From: Ascidiaceihabitans sp.
GTDB lineage: Bacteria > Pseudomonadota > Alphaproteobacteria > Rhodobacterales > Rhodobacteraceae
DNA length: 33,196 bases
NCBI GenBank assembly: GCA_028248455.1
Contig: JAOKHV010000018.1
Location: forward strand, 1-33,196
Direction of reading: 5' to 3'
Part shown: piece after piece, positions 10,223 through 18,991 of the stretch
Layout of the letters: each line of letters starts with the position of its first letter
How positions within the stretch are numbered: the first letter of the stretch is position 1
Notes under the pieces: model-generated
The model's input: the letters and a program-made list of their open reading frames with translations, nothing else
Told to the model about the DNA's origin: nothing
Database searches by the model: none
Made by a program: the position numbers and the translations under genes

Positions 10223-11395
10223 ATGACAGAAATGGTCTATGGTGCAGTACCGGTTCAACGCGGTGAACCGATCCTTCCCAAATGGTGGCGGACAATTGAT
10301 AAGTGGACTTTGTCCTGTGTTTTGATCTTGTTCGCGGTCGGTCTATTGTTAGGGCTGGCATCTTCGCCGCCTTTGGCTGCTAAAAACGGGTTTTCTTCAT
10401 TCCATTATGTCCAACGCCAAGCCCTCTTTGGCAGTATTGCGCTGGTAGTGATGTTGTTGACGTCAATGATGACACCAATTTTGGTGCGCCGATTAGCTGT
10501 CCTTGGCTTTGTTTGTGCATTTGTAGCACTTGCGATGCTCCCTTTCTTTGGAACAGATTTTGGGAAAGGCGCTGTGCGTTGGTATAGCTTGGGCTTTGCA
10601 TCCCTCCAGCCATCTGAATTTTTGAAACCAGGGTTCGTGGTTGCAGCAGCCTGGATGATGGCAGCCAATCAGGAACTGAAAGGTCCTCCAGGCCGCGCAT
10701 GGTCTTTTGTGCTGTGCATTGCGATTGTTCTGATGCTGGCGATGCAACCTGATTTTGGTCAAGCTTGCCTGGTTCTATTTGGTTGGGGGGTCATGTATTT
10801 TGTAGCAGGTGCACCAATGATCTTGTTGGTCGCAATGGCTGGTTTTGTCGTAATGGGTGGCGTTATCGCGTACTCAAGCTCTGAGCACTTTGCACGACGT
10901 ATTGATGGCTTCCTAAGTGCTGCGGATATCGATCCGACCACGCAGATAGGTTACGCAACCAACGCCATTCGCGAAGGTGGTTTGTTTGGTGTTGGCGTGG
11001 GTGAGGGGCAGGTTAAGTGGTCGCTTCCTGATGCGCATACCGATTTCATTATCGCGGTTGCCGCCGAGGAATATGGCCTGATCATGGTTCTATGTGTTAT
11101 TTTGCTTTATTGTGGTGTTGTCGTACGTTCCTTGTTGCGCTTGGTACGTGAACGCGATCCGTTTATCCGCCTTGCTGGCACTGGGTTAGCCTGCATGTTT
11201 GGTGTTCAGGCGTTGATTAACATGGGGGTTGCTGCGCGTTTGCTTCCAGCTAAGGGCATGACATTGCCGTTTGTAAGCTACGGTGGCTCTTCTGTGATTG
11301 CTTCGGGCATTGCCCTAGGTATGTTGTTGGCCTTAACTCGCACAAGGCCACAGGGCGAGATTAGCGAATTGCTGGGCCGAGGGCGTATACGATGA
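10223..11395 (+). CDS. ftsW: Peptidoglycan glycosyltransferase FtsW (SEDS family)
   Basis: FtsW polymerises lipid II into septal glycan strands and works as a pair with FtsI. The protein is 390 residues with about ten membrane segments, the first at about 28-48. The SEDS signature K-G-A-x-R-W-Y-x-L-G-x-x-x-x-Q-P-S-E spans about 115-132. The P-D-A-H-T-D-F-I segment near residue 270 contains the conserved periplasmic-loop aspartates, and the [14 protein letters not shown] segment lies near the C-terminus. It ends with an ATGA overlap into murG. Confidence 0.96.
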   Translation: MTEMVYGAVPVQRGEPILPKWWRTIDKWTLSCVLILFAVGLLLGLASSPPLAAKNGFSSFHYVQRQALFGSIALVVMLLTSMMTPILVRRLAVLGFVCAFVALAMLPFFGTDFGKGAVRWYSLGFASLQPSEFLKPGFVVAAAWMMAANQELKGPPGRAWSFVLCIAIVLMLAMQPDFGQACLVLFGWGVMYFVAGAPMILLVAMAGFVVMGGVIAYSSSEHFARRIDGFLSAADIDPTTQIGYATNAIREGGLFGVGVGEGQVKWSLPDAHTDFIIAVAAEEYGLIMVLCVILLYCGVVVRSLLRLVRERDPFIRLAGTGLACMFGVQALINMGVAARLLPAKGMTLPFVSYGGSSVIASGIALGMLLALTRTRPQGEISELLGRGRIR

Positions 11396-12480
11396 GCTCA
11401 CCGCTATTGTTAATTGCGGCGGGTGGTACTGGCGGGCATATGTTCCCAGCTCAAGCATTGGCCGAAGAGATGTTGAAAAAAGGGTGGCGCGTAAAGCTAT
11501 CCACTGATGCTCGAGGCGCACGCTATACTGGCGGCTTCCCTCATACGACTGAGATCGAACAGATCAGCAGCGCGACTTTCGCGCGCGGTGGCATTTTGGC
11601 CAAGGCGCTGGTTCCGTTTCGCATTGCTGGCGGCGTTATTGGTGCGGCCTATAAAATGTTGCGCGATCGGCCTGATGTCGTCATTGGCTTTGGCGGTTAT
11701 CCAACTATCCCTGCGATGGCTGCTGCTACCTTATTGCGTTTGCCACGTATGATTCATGAACAGAACGGCGTCCTAGGACGTGTGAACACCTTGTTTGCGC
11801 CGCGCGTTGATGCAGTGGCCTGCGGCACTTGGCCGACCGACTTGGCAGCGGGTATTGAAGGCGTCCATGCTGGGAATCCTGTAAGGGGCAGCATTCTTGA
11901 TCGTGGGGGGGCAGGGTACATCCAGCCTGGAGATTATCCGATGGATCTTCTGGTTATCGGTGGAAGCCAGGGTGCGCGGATTTTTAGCGACATTATTCCT
12001 CCTGCAATTGCACAGCTACCTATCGATATTTTGCGCAATTTGCGTGTGAGTCACCAAGCGCGCGGCGAAGACGAAGACCGCGTTCGGGACTACTATGCCT
12101 CTGAAGGTGTAAATGCTGAAGTCGCCTCATTTTTTCAGGATGTGCCCCGGCGCATGTCTGAAGCACAACTTGTTATCAGTCGTGCGGGTGCGTCATCTGT
12201 TGCGGACATTAGTGTAATCGGTCGGCCCTCGATTTTGGTGCCCTTCGCTGCAGCTACAGGCGATCACCAGACAGCCAACGCGCGCGGATTAGTTGATGGG
12301 GGCGCTGCCGTCTTGATTCCAGAAAGTGCTCTGACGATCGACGCATTGAGCGAACAAATTGTTGCCATCCTCAGCGATCCTGCTGCGGCTGGAAAGATGT
12401 CAAATGCTGCATTGTCTGCAGGTAAACCCGAAGCAACACAAACGCTGGTCGACATGGTCGAAGCACTAACGAGTAAATAA
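11392..12480 (+). CDS. murG: UDP-GlcNAc:lipid I N-acetylglucosaminyltransferase MurG
   Basis: MurG adds GlcNAc to lipid I to make lipid II on the cytoplasmic face of the membrane. It has 362 residues and the GT-B fold of family GT28. The glycine-rich loop G-G-T-G-G-H is at 11-16, followed by G-F-G-G-Y-P-T-x-P and H-E-Q-N-G-V-L-G-R-x-N near 100-125. The C-terminal donor half has [14 protein letters not shown] and the A-x-x-D-H-Q-x-x-N-A loop. The start overlaps the ftsW stop (ATGA at 11392). Confidence 0.97.
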   Translation: MSSPLLLIAAGGTGGHMFPAQALAEEMLKKGWRVKLSTDARGARYTGGFPHTTEIEQISSATFARGGILAKALVPFRIAGGVIGAAYKMLRDRPDVVIGFGGYPTIPAMAAATLLRLPRMIHEQNGVLGRVNTLFAPRVDAVACGTWPTDLAAGIEGVHAGNPVRGSILDRGGAGYIQPGDYPMDLLVIGGSQGARIFSDIIPPAIAQLPIDILRNLRVSHQARGEDEDRVRDYYASEGVNAEVASFFQDVPRRMSEAQLVISRAGASSVADISVIGRPSILVPFAAATGDHQTANARGLVDGGAAVLIPESALTIDALSEQIVAILSDPAAAGKMSNAALSAGKPEATQTLVDMVEALTSK

Positions 12481-12492
12481 AGGAGCATGCGT

Positions 12493-13896
12493 ATGAACGC
12501 GGCCACCAAACTTCCCGGCGATGTAGGTCCAATCCACTTTGTAGGCGTTGGCGGTATCGGCATGTCAGGCATTGCCGAAGTGTTGCTTAATCACGGCTAT
12601 GTTGTGCAAGGCTCAGATCTAAAAAAAACTAAGATCACGGACCGTCTGCACGAAAAAGGCGCATTTATCTTTGAGGGACAGAAAGCGGAAAATATCGATG
12701 ATGCGGCGGTCATTGTGATCTCATCTGCTATTAAACCGGGCAATCCCGAACTAGACGCTGCACGTGCACAGGGCCTGCCAATTGTGCGCCGCGCCGAGAT
12801 GTTGGCCGAATTGATGCGGTTGAAATCAAACATTGCAATCGCGGGAACGCATGGCAAAACCACAACGACCACAATGATGGCTGAGTTGATGGTTGCGGGT
12901 AAATTCGACCCCACGGTTGTGAACGGTGGGATTATCCATGCTTACGGTTCCAACGCGCGCGTTGGTTTAGGCGAATGGATGGTTGTGGAGGCCGACGAAA
13001 GCGACGGAACCTTTAACCGCTTGCCAGCCACAATTGCGATCGTGACCAATATTGACCCAGAACACATGGAGCACTGGGGCGACTTTGACACTTTACGCAA
13101 AGGGTTCTTAGACTTTGTTTCAAACATACCGTTCTACGGATTAGCCGTTTGCTGTACCGACCATCCAGAGGTTCAGGCTTTGGTTGGCAAAATCACCGAC
13201 CGTCGTGTTGTCACATATGGTTTTAATGCCCAAGCTGACGTGCGTGCTGTAAACTTGACCTACAAAGGTGGAGTCGCACATTTCGACATCGCCTTGCAGG
13301 GCGAGGGGACAGTGATCGACGGTTGCACGTTGCCTATGCCGGGTGATCATAACGTTTCAAACGCTTTGTCCGCCGTCGCAGTTTCGCGGCACTTGGGCAT
13401 GAGTGGAGATGAAATTCGTGATGCTTTGGCAAAATTTGGGGGCGTGAATCGCCGCTTTACCAAAGTGGGCGTAGTGAATGGTATAACAATCATCGACGAT
13501 TATGGGCACCACCCAGTTGAGATTGCCGCAGTCTTGAAGGCTGCGCGCCAATCATGTGAAGGTCGCGTCATTGCTGTCCACCAACCCCACCGCTTTACCC
13601 GTCTATCGCACCATTTCGAAGAGTTTTGTGCCTGCTTTAACGATGCAGACGTCGTTGGCATTGCAAATATTTTTTCTGCAGGTGAGGAACCTATTGAGGG
13701 TGCTTCGCGCGATGATCTGGTCGCGGGTCTTATCCGCCATGGCCACCGTCAAGCCTCTGCTGTTGGAAATGAGGCCGATTTGGCCCGTTTGGTGCGCGAG
13801 CATGCAAAGCCAGGGGATATGGTTGTATGTCTTGGTGCCGGTACGATTTCAGCTTGGGCCAATGCGCTACCTTCACAGTTAGCGGGTATGCCATGA
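12493..13896 (+). CDS. murC: UDP-N-acetylmuramate:L-alanine ligase MurC
   Basis: MurC makes the first committed peptide bond of the wall precursor. The chosen start gives 467 residues. Two in-frame ATGs exist, at 12487 and 12493; the AAGGAG at 12480-12485 is one base from the first and seven from the second, so 12493 (protein beginning M-N-A-A-T-K-L-P) is preferred. The nucleotide-binding G-V-G-G-I-G-M-S-G is at about 18-26, the ATP loop A-G-T-H-G-K-T-T at 117-124, and the D-D-Y-G-H-H-P segment, a MurC signature, near residue 335. The stop overlaps the next gene by ATGA. Confidence 0.97.
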   Translation: MNAATKLPGDVGPIHFVGVGGIGMSGIAEVLLNHGYVVQGSDLKKTKITDRLHEKGAFIFEGQKAENIDDAAVIVISSAIKPGNPELDAARAQGLPIVRRAEMLAELMRLKSNIAIAGTHGKTTTTTMMAELMVAGKFDPTVVNGGIIHAYGSNARVGLGEWMVVEADESDGTFNRLPATIAIVTNIDPEHMEHWGDFDTLRKGFLDFVSNIPFYGLAVCCTDHPEVQALVGKITDRRVVTYGFNAQADVRAVNLTYKGGVAHFDIALQGEGTVIDGCTLPMPGDHNVSNALSAVAVSRHLGMSGDEIRDALAKFGGVNRRFTKVGVVNGITIIDDYGHHPVEIAAVLKAARQSCEGRVIAVHQPHRFTRLSHHFEEFCACFNDADVVGIANIFSAGEEPIEGASRDDLVAGLIRHGHRQASAVGNEADLARLVREHAKPGDMVVCLGAGTISAWANALPSQLAGMP

Positions 13897-14156
13897 CGCT
13901 TCTTTGGGCCTGCATCATCTGGGTCTTTTACCCCGTTGCGTTTGCCATGTTGCTAATGCTTCTTCAATACATTCCTGCTGTGATCCTGTTGATCGCTGCC
14001 CCAATTATGACTGTATGGATTGGCATTCAATTGAATGTTTGGGTATCTATTGTAGCCGTGTTCGCCTTTGGGTCGATGTTTCGCAATCCATTGCGCTACC
14101 TTTGGACAAAACTACGCGGCCAAAACCCAAAACTCCTGCCGGAGTTATCTGAATGA
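13893..14156 (+). CDS. DUF2484-family small membrane protein, copy 1
   Basis: An 87-residue hydrophobic protein with two to three predicted membrane segments and a basic C-terminal end ([11 protein letters not shown]-x-K near 65-77). Length, hydrophobicity, the early Trp (residue 10) and the F-R-N-P-L-R-Y-L motif fit DUF2484, which is found next to murB in Rhodobacteraceae; this is recognition from memory. Function is unknown. The frame is open from 13827, but the ATG at 13893 overlaps the murC stop (ATGA), the arrangement seen throughout this operon. It is followed by a paralogue, again through ATGA. Location between murC and murB suggests a link to envelope synthesis, but that is inference. 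Confidence 0.8.
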   Translation: MTLLWACIIWVFYPVAFAMLLMLLQYIPAVILLIAAPIMTVWIGIQLNVWVSIVAVFAFGSMFRNPLRYLWTKLRGQNPKLLPELSE

Positions 14157-14410
14157 CAGTCTCTTTGATCCTAGTGTGCATTTGAATATTGGTTGCAAAT
14201 GTTTTGGCAATGACACCAAGTAAGGACTATCACTTGCGTAACGCCTACATTCTTATTGGTCTGGGCATTCCGCTGCTTGGTTTTTCTAGCTGGGAAAACG
14301 GCCCATGGATAGGCCTGATTGTTATGGTCGCGGCCATGAGTGTCTTGCGTTGGCTGGTCGTCTATTTAACCGGCTCGGTAAAGTTAAAGTTAAAAGGTAC
14401 TTCGGTGTGA
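14153..14410 (+). pseudogene. DUF2484-family small membrane protein, copy 2, interrupted by in-frame TGA
   Basis: The frame starting at the ATGA overlap (ATG 14153) runs ten codons, [10 protein letters not shown], then meets TGA at 14183-14185, then continues open to 14410 with a normal DUF2484-like sequence: I-L-V-A-N-V-L-A-M, then W-E-N-G-P-W-I-G near residue 47 and S-V-L-R-W near 62. Reading the TGA as Trp gives an 85-residue protein; copy 1 has Trp at the matching place, nine residues before the shared Met. So a TGG to TGA change is the simplest explanation. Weak restart options are a TTG at 14189 and an ATG at 14210, both of which lose the first membrane segment. It could be a pseudogene, a sequencing error, or a gene kept by reinitiation. 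Confidence 0.65.
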
Positions 14411-14673
14411 GCGTCTTGATTTTTGTTTCACCGCTTGCGGCGTCGGCAGTGGTTAGTCTTTGGCTAGGCTTCAAGATGCGAATGATATTATTTGGGGCAT
14501 GGCTATCGGCATGTATGGCATTGTTGGTTTTACTGTTAGGTAGTGCGTTTGAAGAAATCTCTCTAACTCAACCAGGATTGTACATGTTGGACATTTTTGC
14601 TGTTTTTCATATCGCACCATTTGCCCTCGGTCTGTTGGTCGTACGTGCCCGTAATGCAGGGAATGAGGCATGA
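14407..14673 (+). CDS. Hypothetical three-segment membrane protein (GTG start)
   Basis: An 88-residue protein that I do not recognise as a named family. Hydrophobic stretches lie at about 3-20, 24-45 and 58-80, so it probably crosses the inner membrane three times; it ends in a basic/polar tail ([10 protein letters not shown]). The frame is open from further upstream, but GTG at 14407 overlaps the preceding stop (GTGA), matching the pattern of this operon, and it ends in an ATGA overlap with murB. The tight placement argues that it is a real gene co-translated with murB. Confidence 0.7.
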   Translation: MSVLIFVSPLAASAVVSLWLGFKMRMILFGAWLSACMALLVLLLGSAFEEISLTQPGLYMLDIFAVFHIAPFALGLLVVRARNAGNEA

Positions 14674-15596
14674 TTGATCTGCCTGAAGTGCGTGGCCGCC
14701 TTACGCCAGCTCGTATTTTGTCAGACCTAACATGGCTTCGTGTTGGTGGTCCTGCTGATTGCTTGTTTCAGCCTGCAGATGTTGAGGACCTGTCGCAGTT
14801 CCTGAATGCGCTTGATCCAAATGTTCATGTTTTTCCTATGGGTGTTGGTAGCAATTTAATTGTGCGTGATGGGGGTATTCGAGCCGTTGTTGTTCGGATG
14901 GGCCGTGGGTTCAATGGTATCGAAGTCACAGGCAACCGCGTCACGGTAGGTGTCGCAGCATTGGATTCTCATGTTGCACGCAAAGCTGCGGACGCGGGTG
15001 TCGACCTTACGTTCTTGCGCACTATCCCTGGTAGTATTGGTGGTGCCGTCCGTATGAATGCTGGGTGCTATGGCAGTTACACAGCAGATGTGTTCGTTAA
15101 GGCGACTGCCGTTATGCGCAGTGGTGAGATTGTAACTCTCAATGCAGTTGATCTGAATTTCCAGTATCGCCAAACGAATTTACCTGAAGGCGCGGTGCTT
15201 GTCAGCGTTTTATTGGAAGGCCCATTGGGTGATCCTGCAGAATTGCACGCACGTATGGAGGATCAGTTAGCCAAGCGTGATGCGTCTCAACCGACCAAGG
15301 ACCGCAGTGCAGGTAGCACCTTTCGCAATCCTGCTGGCTTTTCCAGCACAGGGCAGGCGGATGACGTCCATGATTTGAAGGCGTGGAAGGTTATCGATGA
15401 CGCTGGCATGCGTGGTGCAACGCGAGGCGGGGCACAAATGAGCGAAATGCACTCTAACTTCATGATCAATACCGGAGGGGCCACAGCGTCTGATTTGGAA
15501 GGATTAGGTGAAGAAGTGCGAAAAAAGGTTTACGATTCCAGTGGTATCACGCTAGAATGGGAAATTATGCGGGTAGGTGAGCCAAAGGCCACCTAA
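14670..15596 (+). CDS. murB: UDP-N-acetylenolpyruvoylglucosamine reductase MurB
   Basis: MurB is the FAD enzyme that reduces enolpyruvyl-UDP-GlcNAc to UDP-MurNAc with NADPH. The protein is 308 residues, close to the usual length of type II MurB. The FAD-binding domain shows G-x-G-S-N-L (about 58-63) and [13 protein letters not shown] (120-132). The catalytic serine motif G-S-T-F-R-N-P is at 215-221, followed by H-S-N-F near residue 263 and a late Glu (about 298) in the position of the conserved catalytic acid. It starts within an ATGA overlap with the small membrane gene. Confidence 0.97.
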   Translation: MIDLPEVRGRLTPARILSDLTWLRVGGPADCLFQPADVEDLSQFLNALDPNVHVFPMGVGSNLIVRDGGIRAVVVRMGRGFNGIEVTGNRVTVGVAALDSHVARKAADAGVDLTFLRTIPGSIGGAVRMNAGCYGSYTADVFVKATAVMRSGEIVTLNAVDLNFQYRQTNLPEGAVLVSVLLEGPLGDPAELHARMEDQLAKRDASQPTKDRSAGSTFRNPAGFSSTGQADDVHDLKAWKVIDDAGMRGATRGGAQMSEMHSNFMINTGGATASDLEGLGEEVRKKVYDSSGITLEWEIMRVGEPKAT

Positions 15597-15686
15597 TTGG
15601 GTAAATGCCTGCAACAGAAAGAAGCCGAAAACGGCAATAATAACAATAAGAACCATAAAATTGGTTCAGGACAAAGAGGCACTCTG

Positions 15687-16607
15687 GTGGGTCAGTCGAG
15701 CAGGACGCCCCGAACAGTTGCAGTATTAATGGGTGGCCCCTCGGTGGAACGAGAAGTGTCACTGTCCAGTGGACAAGCATGTGCTGCCGCGTTGCGGGAA
15801 GAAGGATTTGAAGTGATCGAGGTAGATGCAGGCCGCGATCTTTCTACCATTTTAACAGATATCAAGCCTGATGCCGTTCTTAACTGCCTCCATGGCCGTT
15901 GGGGTGAAGATGGATGCGTCCAAGGTCTTCTTGAGTGGTTGGGCATTCCTTACTCGCATTCTGGAATTTTGGCGTCTGCCTTGGCGATGGACAAACAGCG
16001 GAGCAAGGAAGTGTTTGCGTCTGCTGGGCTTCCGATTGTCAAAAGTATAATTGTTAAAGCTGATCATGTACGCGCTAGGCATGTGATGATGCCGCCATAC
16101 GTTGTTAAGCCTAACAATGAGGGCTCTAGCGTTGGGGTCTATTTGGTCGACGAAGAAAACAACGGACCGCCACAGTTGGACAGCGACATGCCTGATGAGG
16201 TGATGGTTGAGGCCTTCGCGCCAGGTCGCGAACTGACGACAAGCGTGATGGATGGTCGGGCATTAACCGTTACAGACATTCTGACCACCGGTTGGTATGA
16301 CTATGATGCAAAGTATAAAGAAGGCGGCTCAACACATGTTGTCCCTGCTGATGTGCCATCTGAGATCTTTCAGCTGTGCCAAGATTACGCTCTACGTGCC
16401 CACTCGGCACTTGGCTGTAATGGGATCAGCCGTACGGATTTTCGTTGGGACGAAAGCAAAGGCGTTGAAGGTTTGATCCTGCTAGAAACCAACACGCAAC
16501 CGGGCATGACGCCGACCTCGCTGACACCGGAACAAGCACAAGCCGTTGGTATTAGTTTTGGCCATTTGTGCCGCTGGATGGTAGAGGACGCGTCATGCAA
16601 TCGTTAA
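15687..16607 (+). CDS. ddl: D-alanine:D-alanine ligase Ddl
   Basis: Ddl joins two D-alanines with ATP for use by MurF; it is an ATP-grasp enzyme. The frame is open from the murB stop, but the first 30 codons (rich in Asn, Lys, Gln) do not look like Ddl. A GTG at 15687 is preceded seven bases upstream by AAAGAGG and gives a 306-residue protein, the usual length. The N-terminal G-G-P-S-x-E-R-E-V-S-L-S-S-G signature is at about 16-29. Later come V-V-K-P-x-N-E-G-S-S-V-G-V, G-R-E-L-T, and the Mg2+-binding L-E-x-N-T-Q-P-G-M-T near the end. It overlaps ftsQ by 13 bases. Confidence 0.95.
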   Translation: MGQSSRTPRTVAVLMGGPSVEREVSLSSGQACAAALREEGFEVIEVDAGRDLSTILTDIKPDAVLNCLHGRWGEDGCVQGLLEWLGIPYSHSGILASALAMDKQRSKEVFASAGLPIVKSIIVKADHVRARHVMMPPYVVKPNNEGSSVGVYLVDEENNGPPQLDSDMPDEVMVEAFAPGRELTTSVMDGRALTVTDILTTGWYDYDAKYKEGGSTHVVPADVPSEIFQLCQDYALRAHSALGCNGISRTDFRWDESKGVEGLILLETNTQPGMTPTSLTPEQAQAVGISFGHLCRWMVEDASCNR

Positions 16608-17479
16608 GCTATTTGCGACAAACATCACGGCTTGATCCAGCGCCATCACGTTGGTCGTGGCGTTTGCAGCGACTGATGTTGACGCCTGTGTTCCGTTTCG
16701 GTTTGCGCATCGGGCTTCCATTTGTTTTGACCTTTGGGATTGGCCTTAGCTATCTATCTAACCCTGTTCGCCAATCTGCAATATCTGATGCGATTGCTAA
16801 CACGCGCTCAAGCATCCAAGAACGACCAGAGTTCATGGTTAGCTTGATGGCGATTGATGGTGCCGGTACGGATTTGGCAGAAGATATTCGCAGAAACCTT
16901 CCGATTGACTTCCCAGTAAGCTCATTCGATTTGGATCTGGAAGCGATGCGTGAAGCTGTCATGCTGCTGTCGTCAATTGCCGAGGCGTCTTTGCGCATTC
17001 GCCCGGGAGGAGTTTTACAGGTTGATGTTGTGCCACGGGTACCTGTTGCAGTTTGGCGCAGCCATACATCTCTTTCTTTGCTAGACGCTGATGGCGCTCA
17101 CGTTTCTCACATTTCGTTCCGCAGTGATCGCGCAGACTTGCCGTTGATTGCGGGCGAGGGGGCAAATGAACATGTGGATGAGGCAATGGAATTGATCCGA
17201 ACTGCGCAGCCTTTGGGCGAGCGACTGCGCGGAGTCGTACGGATGGGTGCACGTCGATGGGATGTTGTTCTCGATCGTAAGCAACGCATTCTTCTACCTA
17301 CAACTGGGGCCGTGACGGCATTGGAACACGTGATTGCCCTTGAAGGCGCACAGGATATTTTAAGCCGTGATGTGGCTCGCATAGATATGCGCCTTGGTGG
17401 GCGCCCAACAATAAAAATGAACAATGACGCTACACAAGAATTATGGGGCATCAGGCAGCTTCCGGAAAGTGGACAGTAG
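16595..17479 (+). CDS. ftsQ: Cell division protein FtsQ
   Basis: FtsQ is a bitopic inner-membrane divisome protein that binds FtsL/FtsB. The start at 16595, inside the end of ddl, follows a GTAGAGGA ribosome site at 16581-16588 and gives 294 residues; the longer frame from 16568 lacks support. A basic cytoplasmic N-terminus (R-x-x-P-S-R-W-S-W-R-x-x-R) leads to one membrane segment at about 38-56. The POTRA-type domain follows at about 80-150 and the FtsQ/DivIB C-terminal domain (L-L-D-A-D-G, R-x-W-D-V-V-L, then D-x-R-L-G-x-R-P) after it. The gene leads directly into ftsA. Confidence 0.93.
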   Translation: MQSLSYLRQTSRLDPAPSRWSWRLQRLMLTPVFRFGLRIGLPFVLTFGIGLSYLSNPVRQSAISDAIANTRSSIQERPEFMVSLMAIDGAGTDLAEDIRRNLPIDFPVSSFDLDLEAMREAVMLLSSIAEASLRIRPGGVLQVDVVPRVPVAVWRSHTSLSLLDADGAHVSHISFRSDRADLPLIAGEGANEHVDEAMELIRTAQPLGERLRGVVRMGARRWDVVLDRKQRILLPTTGAVTALEHVIALEGAQDILSRDVARIDMRLGGRPTIKMNNDATQELWGIRQLPESGQ

Positions 17480-17482
17480 GAA

Positions 17483-18817
17483 ATGATGGATCTTTATGAC
17501 AGCCAGCGCAGCATGCGCAACATGCGAAAGATCGCGATGCAACGTGGTGTTGTCGCGATCTTGGATATGGGCAGTTCTAAAATTGCAGCACTTGTGTTGC
17601 GTTTTGATGGTTCAGCCAAAGTTGGCGATGACGGAGACATTGGGGCACTTGCTGGTCAGTCCGGCTTTCGGGTTATTGGTGCTGCAACGACACGTTCACG
17701 CGGGGTTCATTTCGGTGAAATTACTGCGATGCAGGAAACCGAACGCGCTATTCGCACGGCATTACAAGCAGCACAAAAAATGGCGGGCATCCGTGTTGAT
17801 CATGTGGTCGCATGCTTTGCAGGGGCGGAACCACGCAGCTACGGTTTGGATGCACAGATTCAACTCGATGGTCAGGTTGTCACAGAAGATGATGTCGCAC
17901 GTGTGATGTCACAATGTGATGTACCTGACTACGGTGGTGGCCGTGAGGTTTTACATGCGCAACCCGTGAACTTTGCGCTTGATCATCGCTCGGGCTTATC
18001 TGATCCACGTGGGCAGTTGGGCAATGAACTTTCAGTTGATATGCACATGCTAACAGTAGATGCTGCTGCGGTTCATCACGTTGCTCACTGCATTAAGCGG
18101 TGCGATTTGGAGCTGGCGGGCATTGCGTCCTCTGCCTATGTTTCAGGTATGTCCACGTTGGTGGAGGACGAGCAAGAGTTGGGTTCTGCCTGTATAGATA
18201 TGGGGGGCGGAGCGACCAGCATCTCTATCTTCATCAAAAAACACATGATCTTTGCAGATTCTGTTAGAATGGGCGGGGATCACGTTACGTCTGACATCTC
18301 ATTGGGCCTTCAAGTGCCGACAGCGAATGCGGAGCGGATCAAAACATTCTATGGCGGTGTATACGCTACAGGCATGGACGACCGTGAGATGATTGAAATT
18401 GGTGGCGATACTGGTGATTACGAGCATGATCGTCGTACGGCCAGTCGCGCAGAATTGATCGGCATCATTCGGCCACGCCTTGAAGAAATTCTTGAAGAAG
18501 TTCGTGCCCGTTTGGATGCTGCTGGCTTTGACCATTTGCCAAGTCAGCAAATTGTGCTGACCGGTGGCGGTAGCCAAATTCCTGGCCTTGATGGTCTTGC
18601 AAGCAAAATTTTGGGGCATCAGGTACGCCTTGGTCGCCCATTGCGCGTCCATGGTTTACCACAGGCTGCAACAGGTCCAAGCTTTGCTTCGGCTGTTGGC
18701 CTTTCGTTGCTTGCAGCCCATCCGCAAGATGAATGGTGGGACTTTGATATTCCAGCCGACCGCTATCCTGCACGTTCGTTGCATCGCGCCGTGAAGTGGT
18801 TCCGCGACAACTGGTGA
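17483..18817 (+). CDS. ftsA: Cell division protein FtsA
   Basis: FtsA is the actin-like ATPase that tethers FtsZ to the membrane and recruits later divisome proteins. The 444-residue protein has the first phosphate loop D-M-G-S-S-K-I-A at 28-35 and the second, C-I-D-M-G-G-G-A-T-S, at about 237-246. The G-G-G-S-Q-I-P-G adenosine motif lies near residue 360. The end, A-V-K-W-F-R-D-N-W, is the amphipathic membrane-binding helix typical of FtsA. Two adjacent ATGs (17483, 17486) are both possible; AGGA at 17478-17481 fits either poorly. It starts three bases after ftsQ. Confidence 0.96.
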   Translation: MMDLYDSQRSMRNMRKIAMQRGVVAILDMGSSKIAALVLRFDGSAKVGDDGDIGALAGQSGFRVIGAATTRSRGVHFGEITAMQETERAIRTALQAAQKMAGIRVDHVVACFAGAEPRSYGLDAQIQLDGQVVTEDDVARVMSQCDVPDYGGGREVLHAQPVNFALDHRSGLSDPRGQLGNELSVDMHMLTVDAAAVHHVAHCIKRCDLELAGIASSAYVSGMSTLVEDEQELGSACIDMGGGATSISIFIKKHMIFADSVRMGGDHVTSDISLGLQVPTANAERIKTFYGGVYATGMDDREMIEIGGDTGDYEHDRRTASRAELIGIIRPRLEEILEEVRARLDAAGFDHLPSQQIVLTGGGSQIPGLDGLASKILGHQVRLGRPLRVHGLPQAATGPSFASAVGLSLLAAHPQDEWWDFDIPADRYPARSLHRAVKWFRDNW

Positions 18818-18907
18818 TCCCTATATTTGCCTAATCCAACCAAATGACGTGGAAAGTGGCAACAAACCGCCCACATTTTGCGTCGGTATTGCGTTTTTTG
18901 GATGACG

Positions 18908-18927
18908 TTACCGTTTGTTTTCGGTAA
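18908..18927. repeat. Inverted repeat upstream of ftsZ (possible operator)
   Basis: TTACCG at 18908-18913 and CGGTAA at 18922-18927 form a perfect 6-base inverted repeat with an 8-base spacer, about one helical turn plus between half-site centres. It lies in the 174-base gap between ftsA and ftsZ, the only sizeable gap in the ftsW-to-ftsZ block. No T tract follows, so it is not a terminator. A regulator site is possible; none can be named. Confidence 0.35.
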
Positions 18928-18991
18928 GGTGGTTGTGGTTAAGGCACAAAAACACCTGCAAAAGTGGGTCAAAAAACAGGCGGACGCTCTA

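Noticed and set aside
14183-14185. TGA read as tryptophan (altered genetic code or programmed recoding)
   Set aside because: TGA ends several intact genes in this window, and no other gene needs TGA as sense. A single G-to-A change is simpler.
15597-15686. 30-residue Asn/Lys-rich N-terminal extension of Ddl
   Set aside because: GTG at 15687 has a well-placed ribosome site and gives the normal Ddl length.
18878-18991. 38-residue N-terminal extension of FtsZ
   Set aside because: FtsZ of this group begins M-T-L-N-L-S-M-P; the upstream frame lies in the ftsA-ftsZ gap and looks non-coding.
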